Origin: Alphaproteobacteria bacterium
GTDB taxonomy: Bacteria; Pseudomonadota; Alphaproteobacteria; RF32; CAG-239
Assembly: GCA_015062305.1 (NCBI GenBank)
Contig: SUUX01000012.1
Span: 1 to 59,271, forward strand
Direction: 5' to 3'
DNA: 59,271 nucleotides
The notes beneath the pieces were generated by a model. The model made no database searches. It saw only the letters and a program-made list of their open reading frames with translations, and was not told where the DNA came from. The position numbers and the translations under genes were made by a program. Of the stretch, positions 8,522 to 17,648 are shown piece after piece; position 1 is the stretch's first letter, and every line of letters begins with the position of its first letter.

Positions 8522-9262
8522 ATGTCCAAAAAAAATTTTCAAAAACAACCTTCAAACACAAAAAAACAGCTTATTTTATACGGAAGACACGCTGTAATCT
8601 CCGCTCTAAACAACCCTAAGCGCAAAACAATAAAGCTGCTTTGCACTAAAGATACGGCCAGCGAAGTTAAACAATACAACCCTCAAATCGTAGACCGCAA
8701 AGAAATAGAAAAACTCCTTCCTCCCGATTCTGTTCATCAGGGTTTTGCTCTTGTTTGCAATGAATTACCTCCCGTTTCCCTAGAAGAAATCATCGAAATA
8801 GCAAACACTAAAGATTCTTGCACCATCTTAATTTTAGACCAAGTTACAGATCCGCAAAATATTGGAGCAATTATTCGCTCTGCCGTTGCTTTTAACACCT
8901 TGGCCATTATTATCCAAGACAAAAATTCTCCACCAGAAACAGGAACTATGGCCAAAGCCTCTGCCGGCATGATAGAGCATTTACCGATAATCAGAGTCAC
9001 AAATTTATCTAGAGCAATTGAACAACTTAAAAAAGCTGGATTTTGGACTATAGGAATGGACGGCTACGCCCAAAACACACCTGCCAACATCAAAAAAGGC
9101 GGAAAAAATGCCATTATTATGGGCTCAGAAGGCAAAGGAATGCGCAGACTTGTTGAAGAAAACTGCGATATAACAATCAAGCTTCCAATGAACCCCAAAG
9201 TAGAAAGTCTTAACGTTGCTACCGCAGCATCTATCATTTTATATGAACTCAACAAGGAATAA
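8522..9262 (+). CDS. rlmB: 23S rRNA (guanosine-2'-O-)-methyltransferase, TrmH/RlmB family
   Basis: This is a SPOUT methyltransferase expected to methylate the ribose of G2251 in 23S rRNA. The 246-aa protein has the N-terminal L30e-like substrate domain (LYGRHAVISALNNPKR) and the C-terminal trefoil-knot motifs DQVTDPQNIGAIIRSA, IIMGSEGKGMR and VESLNVATAASIILYEL. AAGGTG precedes the ATG, and a TATAAT hexamer lies at 8489-8494. Proximity to tRNA-Tyr and tuf is common in Alphaproteobacteria. The next gene begins three bases after its stop. Confidence 0.9.
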   Translation: MSKKNFQKQPSNTKKQLILYGRHAVISALNNPKRKTIKLLCTKDTASEVKQYNPQIVDRKEIEKLLPPDSVHQGFALVCNELPPVSLEEIIEIANTKDSCTILILDQVTDPQNIGAIIRSAVAFNTLAIIIQDKNSPPETGTMAKASAGMIEHLPIIRVTNLSRAIEQLKKAGFWTIGMDGYAQNTPANIKKGGKNAIIMGSEGKGMRRLVEENCDITIKLPMNPKVESLNVATAASIILYELNKE

Positions 9263-9265
9263 CAA

Positions 9266-9994
9266 ATGCTCACAAAATTAGAAGTTAGCAACCTCACCAA
9301 AACATACGATTCGAATATTGCCGTTAATAATATATCTTTTTCATTGGGTACGGGTATCACTGCTCTTTTGGGGCCAAACGGAGCTGGCAAATCGACACTT
9401 ATGAATATAATTGCCGGTTTTCTATCTTCTGATAGCGGAGAAATAAAAATAAATAATTTCAACACTTGCAAATCTCCCATATATTGCAAAAACGAAATAG
9501 GTTTTTTGCCAGAAGGATCTCCTCTGTACTCCGACATGAGTGTAAGATCGTTTCTGACCTACATCGCTTCGCTAAGAGATCTGAATAAAAATGCCGTATC
9601 ACTTGCAGCACAAAAATCACAAATAGAAAATGTCATGCACAAAAAAATAGAAACCCTATCAAAAGGTTATCAACGACGTGTCGGCTTTGCTCAAAGTATC
9701 ATTTCCAACCCAAACATTCTACTCTTAGATGAGCCAACAGATGGTTTGGATCCCAACCAAAAAGAACATATTCTAAAACTAATAAAAGAAATGTCTCAGA
9801 ACAAAATTATTTTCATATCTACTCATTTACTTGATGAAGCAGAAACCATTGCCGATAAAATAATCATCATGGACCAAGGTCAAATTAAAATCCAAGGCAC
9901 CCTTTCTGCTATACTCAAAAAAACCGATAGCAAAACTCTGGCTCAAGCATTCAAAAAACTAACCTCTTCAGCAAAATCATTGGAGCATGATTAA
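9266..9994 (+). CDS. ABC transporter ATP-binding protein (gliding/ABC-2 type)
   Basis: The 242-aa ATPase has Walker A GPNGAGKST (36-44), signature LSKGYQRR, and Walker B LLLDEPTDGLD, and resembles GldA-type subunits. Its stop overlaps the start of the next gene (TAATG at 9992-9996), whose product carries the membrane part, so the two almost certainly form one transporter. The substrate is unknown; the family is associated with cell-surface or gliding functions only in Bacteroidetes, so no function is transferred here. Confidence 0.85.
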   Translation: MLTKLEVSNLTKTYDSNIAVNNISFSLGTGITALLGPNGAGKSTLMNIIAGFLSSDSGEIKINNFNTCKSPIYCKNEIGFLPEGSPLYSDMSVRSFLTYIASLRDLNKNAVSLAAQKSQIENVMHKKIETLSKGYQRRVGFAQSIISNPNILLLDEPTDGLDPNQKEHILKLIKEMSQNKIIFISTHLLDEAETIADKIIIMDQGQIKIQGTLSAILKKTDSKTLAQAFKKLTSSAKSLEHD

Positions 9995-12900
9995 TGAACA
10001 AACTATTAGTTGTTACCAAAAATGAATTTTTCAGATATTTTTTATCTCCATTGGCTTACGTATATCTAATTTGCTTTTTGCTACTAAACGGATCTTTTGC
10101 TTTTTACTTTGGCAATTTCTTCACCAGAGGGCAAGCCGATTTGTTACCCATGTTTAACTTTCAACCATGGATATATTTACTCTTCATTCCGGGAATTTCC
10201 ATGCGTTCTTGGGCCGAAGAATTTCGCTCTAAAACTATTTTGCAAATAGCTTCTTTGCCTGTTAGTCTATCCTCTTTTGTCTGGGGCAAATTTTTTGCTT
10301 CATGGCTGTTTTGCACACTAGCTTTAGCTCTAACTTTTCCTTTTTGGATAACAGTGAACTACCTTGGCAACGCCGACAACCTTACAATATTTGCTGGTTA
10401 TATTGGCTCTTGGCTATTGGCCGGTTGCATGCTTGCCATTTCTCAAACCATGTCATCTCTAACCAAAAACCAAGTCATTGCTCTTGTTTTATCTGTCATA
10501 GCCAATTTATTTTTCTTTCTTAGCGGACTAGAATACGTTCTCAACCTATTTCGCCATATTTTTTCACCAACCATCGTAGATGTCATTGCCTCTTTCAGCT
10601 TCCTAACACATTTTGACACAATAAGCCAGGGACTAATAGAACTCAGAGATATCATTTTTTATATTTCCATCATCTTAATGTTCAATCTAACAACCACGCT
10701 TGTTGTTAGTTTTCGTACCAGTGGCACCACATCTTTCTTTCACTCCACTCGCAACAACTATTATATCATTATCTTTCTATGTTTATTAGTTAGTTTTTGT
10801 GGCATCAATATGCTGGCAAACAGCTTTACTCGCCATAAAAAAATTGACTTTACCCAAGAGCATATTTTTACCCTATCTTCTGCGACTCAAAACATCATCT
10901 CCAACTTAAAAGGGAACATAACCGCAAAACTATACTACTCACCCATTCTCGGAGAACGCAACCCAGAAGCCAGATTACTTTTCGATAAAATACATTTGCT
11001 TCTGAAACAATATGTTTCTCTATCTAATGGCAAAATAGAACTTCGCACATATAACCCTCTACCTCTCAGCAACAATGAAGATAGGGCCTTGGCTGCAGGC
11101 TTGCAAGCCTTGCCAATCATAGATACCAACTCTTACGCTTATTTAGGACTAGTTCTATCAGATGACAAAAACCACCAAGAAGTTATACCTTTCTTTCCGC
11201 TTCAACGCAAAAATTTCGTTGAACAAGACCTAACAGAAGCATTCTATATGCTAGGACGCACAAAACCAAAATTAGGCCTAATAACATCACTCCCAATGCA
11301 AGAAAGTGTCATTGAAAATGTTGCCACCCCAACATGGCAAATCATCGACCAACTTTCTCGTTTTTACGATATAATTTCTCTTTCCAATCAAAACAACAAT
11401 CTCGACAATATTGATGTGCTAATGATTGTACACCCCCAAAACCTATCTCAACAAACCATAAATAAGATTCATACCTATAGCATGCATGGCGGAAAAATAC
11501 TTGCCTTTTTTGATATTGCTACAGAGGCCTTACAAATATTTTCACCGATAACATCAAATTACAAAAGCTCAGATTACGGAGATCTTCCTTCTGCATGGGG
11601 AATCAACTTTATCAACCAAGCAGCAATCGCAGACCTTGATAATTCATCCTTAATAGATGCAACCTCAGACAACCAAAGCTCTCCCGACTTCACTCAAGAT
11701 TTAATTCAATTTTACATCCCCCAAAGCGGCATGAACGCATCATCTCCCATTACATCGGGACTTCAAAAAATTATGTTAACCTCCGCTTCTGTATTCATAC
11801 CAAACAAAAACGCCGATATATCTTTTGAACCCCTGCTCCAAGCCGGAAAAAATTCTCAACTCATAACATCTCAAGCTGTAACAAACAGAATTTCACCCAC
11901 TATTATACTACGCAACTTCAAAGCAGACAACAACCCCAAATACATTGCAGCTCGCATCAAAGGAAAACATACACCTCTAGACGTGATTGTTGTTGGCGAT
12001 ACCGATATGTTATACGATAGCTTTTGGAGTACAACTCAAACAGTAATAGACAACTCATATACTATTCCAATTCTCGACAACGTGAACTTTGTTCTCAACG
12101 CCCTAGATGCCCTCAGAGGAGAAGAAACCATGCTTTCTCTTAGAGGCAAAAATTACATATCCAGACCTTTCAATCTTGTAGAAAAAGAACGCATAGCATC
12201 AGCTCAAAACTTCAAGATCAAAGAAAAAGACATTTTAGACAACCTTGCTCGTGCCAAAGAAGGTATGCAAGAAATCATTGCTAAACGCTCTTTTGAAGAA
12301 CGAACAACTTTCACTCCAGATGAATTGGCTGTAATTGCTAATATTCGCAAACAAATAGACCAAGAAAGACAATCTCTATATGCTGCTCAAAACAACCTCT
12401 CAAGCAAAGTAAACAACATAGAATTAGCCTTAAAATTCATAAACATATACACTATTCCGACAATTCTATTGGTCATTTTACTCATCACTTTTTGCAAAAA
12501 ACACCATTCAAACAACAAAGACCCGCTATTCAATACCAAACTCATTTATTTCATAGCAACCTCTTTGTTACTTTTATGTGCTGGACTATGGGCAATATAT
12601 CATCAGACCAACACCGACACCTTCAACCAAGAAGACACCCTTATCTTTCCCAACCTTAAACAACAAATTAACGATATCACCACAATAAGATTATCTAATA
12701 ACAATGAACAACTAACATTTAAAAAGCAATCTGACGGCTTATGGACCTCACCTCAAGCTCCTAACCTCCTTGTGTATCAAAACCGTATCCGCCACTTGCT
12801 CAGCAACATTATGGATGCCACTTATTATGAAAAAAAATCTTCCGGCATAGAATACCTTAACAATTTCGGTCTCACTCCTGTCGAAAATAAAGATTCAACA

Positions 12901-13476
12901 GCCACCAAAATTGTTTTATCAGACTCGCAAGGCAAAGAAATTATCAATTTTCAAATTGGCAAATACGATATAGAACTCGGAAGAGGAAGCAGAGGAGCTT
13001 TTATCCGTCTTCCAGACAATTTTCAAGTTTGGTTAGCACAAATCGACCTTGTAGACCTAAATCTAAATCCCAACAATTGGACCTATAGCACTTTGTGGAA
13101 TCTTCAATTTGGTCGTTTTAGTAAAATCAATAATAGTCAAGATTCATCTACTCTTGCTAACCTTGCCAAAGAATTTCTAAACACCTCCATAACCCCTTCT
13201 TCCACCACCATAAACTCATCACCAATCGCCAGTGCCAAAATAAATGGAGAAGATAACATATCTTTACAGATAGATTTTTACAAACAAAACAATCAATATT
13301 TTGCAAAATACAATTTTGAGAATATATCCTCTTCTACGCTATTGCAAAGTTTTGCTTCTTATGCTAAAGGCAAAAGCTACGCCGTCAGCCCAACAAATAT
13401 GGAGAAGATAATTAATGTTCTCAAATCAATTGGAAACCACCAACAAACACCTAAAAAAACTAGCAACAACAGCTAG
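9994..13476 (+). CDS. fused ABC-2 permease, GldG-like auxiliary and DUF4340 protein
   Basis: The product is 1160 aa. Residues 1-240 are a GldF/ABC-2-type permease with about six membrane segments. A further span near 255-275 leads into a GldG-like periplasmic domain (about 280-810, starting at HKKIDFTQEHIFTLS and containing DVLMIVHPQNLS). Two spans at about 810-860 follow, then a DUF4340-like domain (about 870-1150, with LNNFGLTP and FQIGKYDIE). These parts are usually two or three genes. The overlap with the ATPase gene upstream implies a two-gene transporter, and the CDF gene starts inside its 3' end. Confidence 0.8.
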   Translation: MNKLLVVTKNEFFRYFLSPLAYVYLICFLLLNGSFAFYFGNFFTRGQADLLPMFNFQPWIYLLFIPGISMRSWAEEFRSKTILQIASLPVSLSSFVWGKFFASWLFCTLALALTFPFWITVNYLGNADNLTIFAGYIGSWLLAGCMLAISQTMSSLTKNQVIALVLSVIANLFFFLSGLEYVLNLFRHIFSPTIVDVIASFSFLTHFDTISQGLIELRDIIFYISIILMFNLTTTLVVSFRTSGTTSFFHSTRNNYYIIIFLCLLVSFCGINMLANSFTRHKKIDFTQEHIFTLSSATQNIISNLKGNITAKLYYSPILGERNPEARLLFDKIHLLLKQYVSLSNGKIELRTYNPLPLSNNEDRALAAGLQALPIIDTNSYAYLGLVLSDDKNHQEVIPFFPLQRKNFVEQDLTEAFYMLGRTKPKLGLITSLPMQESVIENVATPTWQIIDQLSRFYDIISLSNQNNNLDNIDVLMIVHPQNLSQQTINKIHTYSMHGGKILAFFDIATEALQIFSPITSNYKSSDYGDLPSAWGINFINQAAIADLDNSSLIDATSDNQSSPDFTQDLIQFYIPQSGMNASSPITSGLQKIMLTSASVFIPNKNADISFEPLLQAGKNSQLITSQAVTNRISPTIILRNFKADNNPKYIAARIKGKHTPLDVIVVGDTDMLYDSFWSTTQTVIDNSYTIPILDNVNFVLNALDALRGEETMLSLRGKNYISRPFNLVEKERIASAQNFKIKEKDILDNLARAKEGMQEIIAKRSFEERTTFTPDELAVIANIRKQIDQERQSLYAAQNNLSSKVNNIELALKFINIYTIPTILLVILLITFCKKHHSNNKDPLFNTKLIYFIATSLLLLCAGLWAIYHQTNTDTFNQEDTLIFPNLKQQINDITTIRLSNNNEQLTFKKQSDGLWTSPQAPNLLVYQNRIRHLLSNIMDATYYEKKSSGIEYLNNFGLTPVENKDSTATKIVLSDSQGKEIINFQIGKYDIELGRGSRGAFIRLPDNFQVWLAQIDLVDLNLNPNNWTYSTLWNLQFGRFSKINNSQDSSTLANLAKEFLNTSITPSSTTINSSPIASAKINGEDNISLQIDFYKQNNQYFAKYNFENISSSTLLQSFASYAKGKSYAVSPTNMEKIINVLKSIGNHQQTPKKTSNNS

Positions 13477-14335
13477 TCTGGCTCTTGCTATTTTTCTTAC
13501 TATAATTAAAACCTTTGGTGTTTTATACACAGGATCTCTTTCTGTTTTATCTTCAATGATAGATAGTTTAGCCGATATTTTTGCTTCTCTAATCACCTTT
13601 TTTGCTGTTCACATATCGTCTCGTCCTGCAGACAAAGAACACCGCTATGGTCACGGAAAAGCAGAAGCTATAAGCGCCCTAATTCAATCTGCTTTCATCT
13701 GTGGCTCTGGATTTTTTATTATTTACGACGCAGTTATCCGTTTTTTATCTCCTCGCACAATTCCCCAATCCTGGATAGGCATCATTATCATGATCATAAG
13801 CCTAATATTAACCATTTGCCTAATTATATTTCAACACTACGTAGCCAAACGCACAAAATCTCAAGCCATCATAGCTGATGCCCTACATTATTACGTAGAT
13901 GTTATAACTAATTTTGGTATTATTTTTTCGTTATTTATTGTTCACCAATGGAATATATTTTGGATAGACACCATTACTGCAATCATTGTTTCAGCATACC
14001 TCATTTTCAACGCCTACAAACTGGCAACAGATGCCATATCTCTTCTCATGGACAAAGAACTAGACGATTCCATCAGAGAACACGTAACAAAAATTGCCCT
14101 ATCATCAGACCATATAATGGGCATTCATGACCTTCGTTCTCGCAACATGGGAGATAAATATATATTTGAATTGCACCTAGAACTAGATGGAAATCTAGCT
14201 TTAGCCCAAGCCCATCAATACACAAACAATGTAGAAAAATCCATCAAACAAGCTTACCCGGGCGCACAAATAATCATTCACCAAGATCCATCTGGCACAT
14301 CCGAACCCAAATTAGATAAAGAAATTAAAATCTAA
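13415..14335 (+). CDS. cation diffusion facilitator (FieF/YiiP-like) metal exporter
   Basis: CDF proteins export divalent metals such as Zn, Fe or Mn by proton antiport. The 306-aa protein has six hydrophobic segments, the metal-site motif SMIDSLADIFASL in TM2, the HRYGHGKAEA loop, ADALHYYVDV in TM5, and a C-terminal cytoplasmic ferredoxin-like domain ending in HQDPS. The start lies 62 bp inside the preceding ORF and is supported by a GGAG Shine-Dalgarno at about 13403. Its stop directly abuts the stop of the convergent VirB6-like gene, with no room for a terminator. Confidence 0.9.
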   Translation: MFSNQLETTNKHLKKLATTASLALAIFLTIIKTFGVLYTGSLSVLSSMIDSLADIFASLITFFAVHISSRPADKEHRYGHGKAEAISALIQSAFICGSGFFIIYDAVIRFLSPRTIPQSWIGIIIMIISLILTICLIIFQHYVAKRTKSQAIIADALHYYVDVITNFGIIFSLFIVHQWNIFWIDTITAIIVSAYLIFNAYKLATDAISLLMDKELDDSIREHVTKIALSSDHIMGIHDLRSRNMGDKYIFELHLELDGNLALAQAHQYTNNVEKSIKQAYPGAQIIIHQDPSGTSEPKLDKEIKI

Positions 14336-16621
14336 CTATTTTCTTCTCAACTTTCCTTTAGACTTAGGTCTCCTGTTGTTTCGAGAACCTTTATTGTTGT
14401 TTCGAGAACCTTTATTGTTGTTTCGAGATTGTTTATTTCTTTTATCTCTGGTTTTGCCGGCTCTGCGAGCTTGTTCCACTTGCTGTTTTACAGAAGCTTT
14501 CTGTGAATTGGTTGCTCCCCTTTGCTCACCCTCAGGCTTATTAGGCTCTTGCTCTTTTCTTTCATTTTTCGCATTTGCTTTAGCACCTGCTTCTGCACCT
14601 TTACTCTGTGTTCTTCCTTCATTTAATTGAGGCAAATTCCCATTTCTTGCAGTTGACCTAGCCACACTCGACGATGGGTTTCCGCCTCTGGGACCACCGC
14701 CTCCTCCGGAACCGCCACCGCTTGAACCATCTCCACCAGAAGTCTGACCATCATTTCCGCCCTTTGGATCGCTATTATTTTTAGCATTTGACCCAGAAAA
14801 CAAACTACCAATGGCTCCTCCTGCTCTTTTAATGCCTCTCCCCATTGCCTCACGTGTAGACTGTGTTGTTTTTAAAGCCGCACTTTTAGCAAAAGAAGCT
14901 CCCATCGTTGCAATACTTGGAGTAATCGGCTTCAACGCTCCTCCGGCAAATTTACCGGCCAATTCACCAACTCTACCCAAGAACTTAAACCCAAATATAC
15001 CACAAAATATCATAATCAAAAAACCCACTTTTGATATATCTGTCAGCCTTTTCAAACTTGCTTCATCTTGAGTATTAATTGCTTGTGCAATTTTATATAG
15101 CCCGCCCATATTCACCTGACTAGAGCCACAATCTTCTTTGTCTACGCATGTATTATCTTTTGCTGATACTGATAATTCTTCTGTCGCCGTAAACTCTAAG
15201 GCAGCATCAACCAAATTAAAACTCACAGACACCACCAAACCCGAAACCATCAAAATAAACACACTATTCAAAAACATATTCCAACCAATATTGGCATATT
15301 TTGCTGTCAATTTAAACGGCCAACAAGCAATTAAAAACGGCATAAGAGCTCCTGCAATCCCCAATTGGACAACAGCATCAACCAAATAAAACGCAAAAGC
15401 CAAAGCAAACAAAAAACCAGCCCCAGCCAAGAACAACCCTTGTAGCAAAATTACAAAACCACTTCCAAACCCAATATTACCGGCAAACCTCATTCCGTTT
15501 CCACCCACACAAATCAAAGAACTACCTACAGACTGCATAAAAGATAATTTACGTTGTATCAACATTACCATCGTATCCAAATTATTATACAACGGCGCAG
15601 GAAAATAAGTATTAGATGGTATAGATGCCATTCTTTGTGCAATTCCCGGATTAAATTCTTCTACTTCACCATTTTTGTCAGCATTGAAAAATGCTGTAAA
15701 TTCGTCATCTAAAAACACACGACTAAATTCAATACCTGCCTTCAAAATTGGCTGCAATCCATAAGTAAATATCTGTGAAGAATACTGCAACAACAAAAAA
15801 GCGATCAAAAATTTATAACCCTGTTTAAGCAATATTCCCAAAAATTTTGGAGCATCTTGCTTGGTCAAAGAAGACACCTGTCCCAAAAGCATAACTGCAA
15901 TCCATATTGCCAAACCCAAAGCAATCAATAAAGCAAACGCCGAGGCAAATGTATCAAAAGATATCATGGTTATTTTTACCGCAGCTCTATAAGCGGTTGC
16001 AAACAATACACAATGAAAACACCGACGAGCTTCATAAAGCTTCACTGGCAAAACTTCACATCCCCTAAAAGCCGTTCCGCTAGCATTATAATTAACTGTA
16101 GATTTTGTTATAACTCCCGAACCATCTCTTTTTTCTTTAGTCCACAAACAATATTGCTTATTATCATTTCCGGTATAACAAGAATCACTTTTTACAACTC
16201 CCTTTGCAGATATAGCATTTATTCGCACTTTTACAGATTTAACATATCCTCCTTCAGGAGCTTCTTGCCATCCTTCTGGCAAAGATTGACCTATCGGTCT
16301 ACACTTATACTCATATTTAGCCCTATCCCCTACTGTAACTAATTTTATAAATGCTCCCAAAGGAGCTGAACTACCTTTTACCTTAACCGTGCATCGTGCT
16401 ACGTCTGGGTCACACACATCCTCCCCGCAAACAATAAAATCTTTTTCATCACCTTTGATATCTATTCCGTGTGTCGCTCCCCAAAACTGCATTGAAGACA
16501 AGGCCTCCACTTTACTCGGGTCATACCTTTCTGCTGCCTTTGCCGGCAACGCACCCACAAGCAAAGAACCACCCATTAATACCCACAAAACAAATATTTT
16601 CAAACTATTCAACATCATCAT
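14336..16621 (-). CDS. orphan VirB6/TrbL-like membrane protein
   Basis: The 761-aa protein has a signal peptide (cleavage near AKA-AE, residue 29), a cysteine-rich periplasmic region (about 30-205), and a polytopic core of six or more spans (about 215-560) typical of VirB6/TrbL, the inner-membrane channel component of type IV secretion systems. A long low-complexity C-terminal tail (about 600-761) is rich in Gly, Asn, Lys and Arg with SRNNNKG repeats. No other T4SS gene is in the window. The T4SS role is inferred from fold-like features only; the tail is unusual. Confidence 0.65.
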   Translation of the reverse strand: MMMLNSLKIFVLWVLMGGSLLVGALPAKAAERYDPSKVEALSSMQFWGATHGIDIKGDEKDFIVCGEDVCDPDVARCTVKVKGSSAPLGAFIKLVTVGDRAKYEYKCRPIGQSLPEGWQEAPEGGYVKSVKVRINAISAKGVVKSDSCYTGNDNKQYCLWTKEKRDGSGVITKSTVNYNASGTAFRGCEVLPVKLYEARRCFHCVLFATAYRAAVKITMISFDTFASAFALLIALGLAIWIAVMLLGQVSSLTKQDAPKFLGILLKQGYKFLIAFLLLQYSSQIFTYGLQPILKAGIEFSRVFLDDEFTAFFNADKNGEVEEFNPGIAQRMASIPSNTYFPAPLYNNLDTMVMLIQRKLSFMQSVGSSLICVGGNGMRFAGNIGFGSGFVILLQGLFLAGAGFLFALAFAFYLVDAVVQLGIAGALMPFLIACWPFKLTAKYANIGWNMFLNSVFILMVSGLVVSVSFNLVDAALEFTATEELSVSAKDNTCVDKEDCGSSQVNMGGLYKIAQAINTQDEASLKRLTDISKVGFLIMIFCGIFGFKFLGRVGELAGKFAGGALKPITPSIATMGASFAKSAALKTTQSTREAMGRGIKRAGGAIGSLFSGSNAKNNSDPKGGNDGQTSGGDGSSGGGSGGGGGPRGGNPSSSVARSTARNGNLPQLNEGRTQSKGAEAGAKANAKNERKEQEPNKPEGEQRGATNSQKASVKQQVEQARRAGKTRDKRNKQSRNNNKGSRNNNKGSRNNRRPKSKGKLRRK
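14375..14428. repeat. 21-bp tandem repeat in the tail of the VirB6-like gene
   Basis: Two exact 21-bp units (14375-14395 and 14396-14416) and the first 12 bases of a third encode the SRNNNKG heptads at the basic C-terminus. Since 21 is a multiple of three, copy-number change would keep the frame and only alter tail length. Confidence 0.85.
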
Positions 16622-16714
16622 ATTGGCTCGCCAAATATATTATAAGCTTACATTATATCATAACACATAAATTACTTATAAAGTGTTACAGTTTTTTGAT
16701 TTTTTCAAAAAAAA

Positions 16715-16735
16715 AGCTGCCGAATATCGGCAGCT
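16715..16735 (-). terminator. terminator of the 16745-17512 gene
   Basis: A perfect nine-base-pair stem (AGCTGCCGA at 16715-16723, TCGGCAGCT at 16727-16735) with a three-base loop is followed on the minus strand by a T run. It lies just after the stop at 16745. Confidence 0.85.
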
Positions 16736-16744
16736 GAATCATTT

Positions 16745-17512
16745 TTAATAATGATAGGTTCCGCAAACTTCTGCTGAATTTTTTTTCACTCCTGTAGCCG
16801 CACGCTTCAAAAAAGAGGAAGACAAAGCAACTTCTTTTCCATCCTTGTCAATCGCTTTCCACTTATTTCCACTTCTTGCCAAAACCAGATGATACCCATC
16901 AGACCTTACTGTTTCAATAAGTTCATCATACAGACAAGGAACATTTTGAACGAATTTCTCCTTTCTTCCGTATGTAACATCATGACGACCTTGGAAAAAA
17001 CCCCATTTGCCATTTTCTTTTATGCCATAACCATAAAAACCGACAAAAACATCTTCATAAGGACCAACACTGCGAGTATAAACACCCTTTTGAGTGTAGA
17101 ATTTGTATTCATAACCATTGCCAAAACACAAATTTTTACCTTTTTTCACAAACTGTGCCTTGATTACCGGTTCATGTCTGGCAATAGGAAAAAAGTTCTT
17201 ATCAAAATAGTAAGCATCCGAACCTTTATAGGCTACATACATTTTTTCCGGACCGATATCCTTATACTCTACTCGGTCATACTCGCAACAAATGCCACCG
17301 CAACAACTTTCCAACTCGCTATCATCCACACGAAGATACGCTCTGTTGCCAAAAGGCGTCACATACTTAGACTTAATAGCGCCCCAATACTGCTTGCCTT
17401 TTTCTTTTTTGCTAATCAAAAAATGCCCTGGAGCAGCTCCCTCATCGTCTGCACGCACGCAACCACATGTCAAAAAACAAACAAAAGCCCAAATCAAATA
17501 ATAGAATCTCAT
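16745..17512 (-). CDS. secreted or lipid-anchored hypothetical protein with WG-like repeats
   Basis: The 255-aa product has an N-terminal signal segment (residues 1-21; cysteines at 16 and 18 hint at a lipoprotein but the lipobox is poor) and a beta-rich body with short lines such as KWGFFQGRHD and KWKAIDKDGKEV that look like WG repeats. Cysteines occur in pairs (CCGGICC near 69-75), suggesting disulphides. I do not recognise a named family. It is monocistronic with its own terminator. Proteins at 44818, 49357 and 50486 have a similar character. Confidence 0.6.
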   Translation of the reverse strand: MRFYYLIWAFVCFLTCGCVRADDEGAAPGHFLISKKEKGKQYWGAIKSKYVTPFGNRAYLRVDDSELESCCGGICCEYDRVEYKDIGPEKMYVAYKGSDAYYFDKNFFPIARHEPVIKAQFVKKGKNLCFGNGYEYKFYTQKGVYTRSVGPYEDVFVGFYGYGIKENGKWGFFQGRHDVTYGRKEKFVQNVPCLYDELIETVRSDGYHLVLARSGNKWKAIDKDGKEVALSSSFLKRAATGVKKNSAEVCGTYHY

Positions 17513-17585
17513 AACAATATGTTTTAGTTAAACAATAATTTACTTTCCTTTTTTCATCTACCACATTCACCTAAAAAATCAAGAA

Positions 17586-17631
17586 AAAAGAAACGGCCAA
17601 AAGCCACACTTGCATTTTGACCGTTTCTTTT
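17586..17631 (-). terminator. hppA terminator
   Basis: A stem of roughly 16 pairs (AAAAGAAACGG-C-CAAAA with TTTTG-A-CCGTTTCTTTT, one mismatch) closes an 11-base loop 20 bp after the hppA stop. It is followed on the minus strand by a short T run. Confidence 0.7.
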
Positions 17632-17648
17632 CTACATAAGCTTAAATT

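Noticed and set aside
9064..9537. 157-codon minus-strand ORF across the rlmB/ABC ATPase junction
   Set aside because: Fully antisense to two well-recognised genes.
13415..13476. 62-bp overlap of the CDF gene with the transporter fusion as a sign of misassembly
   Set aside because: The CDF start has a good Shine-Dalgarno and a complete family N-terminus, and the upstream frame ends with a normal hydrophilic tail, so a true overlap is more likely.
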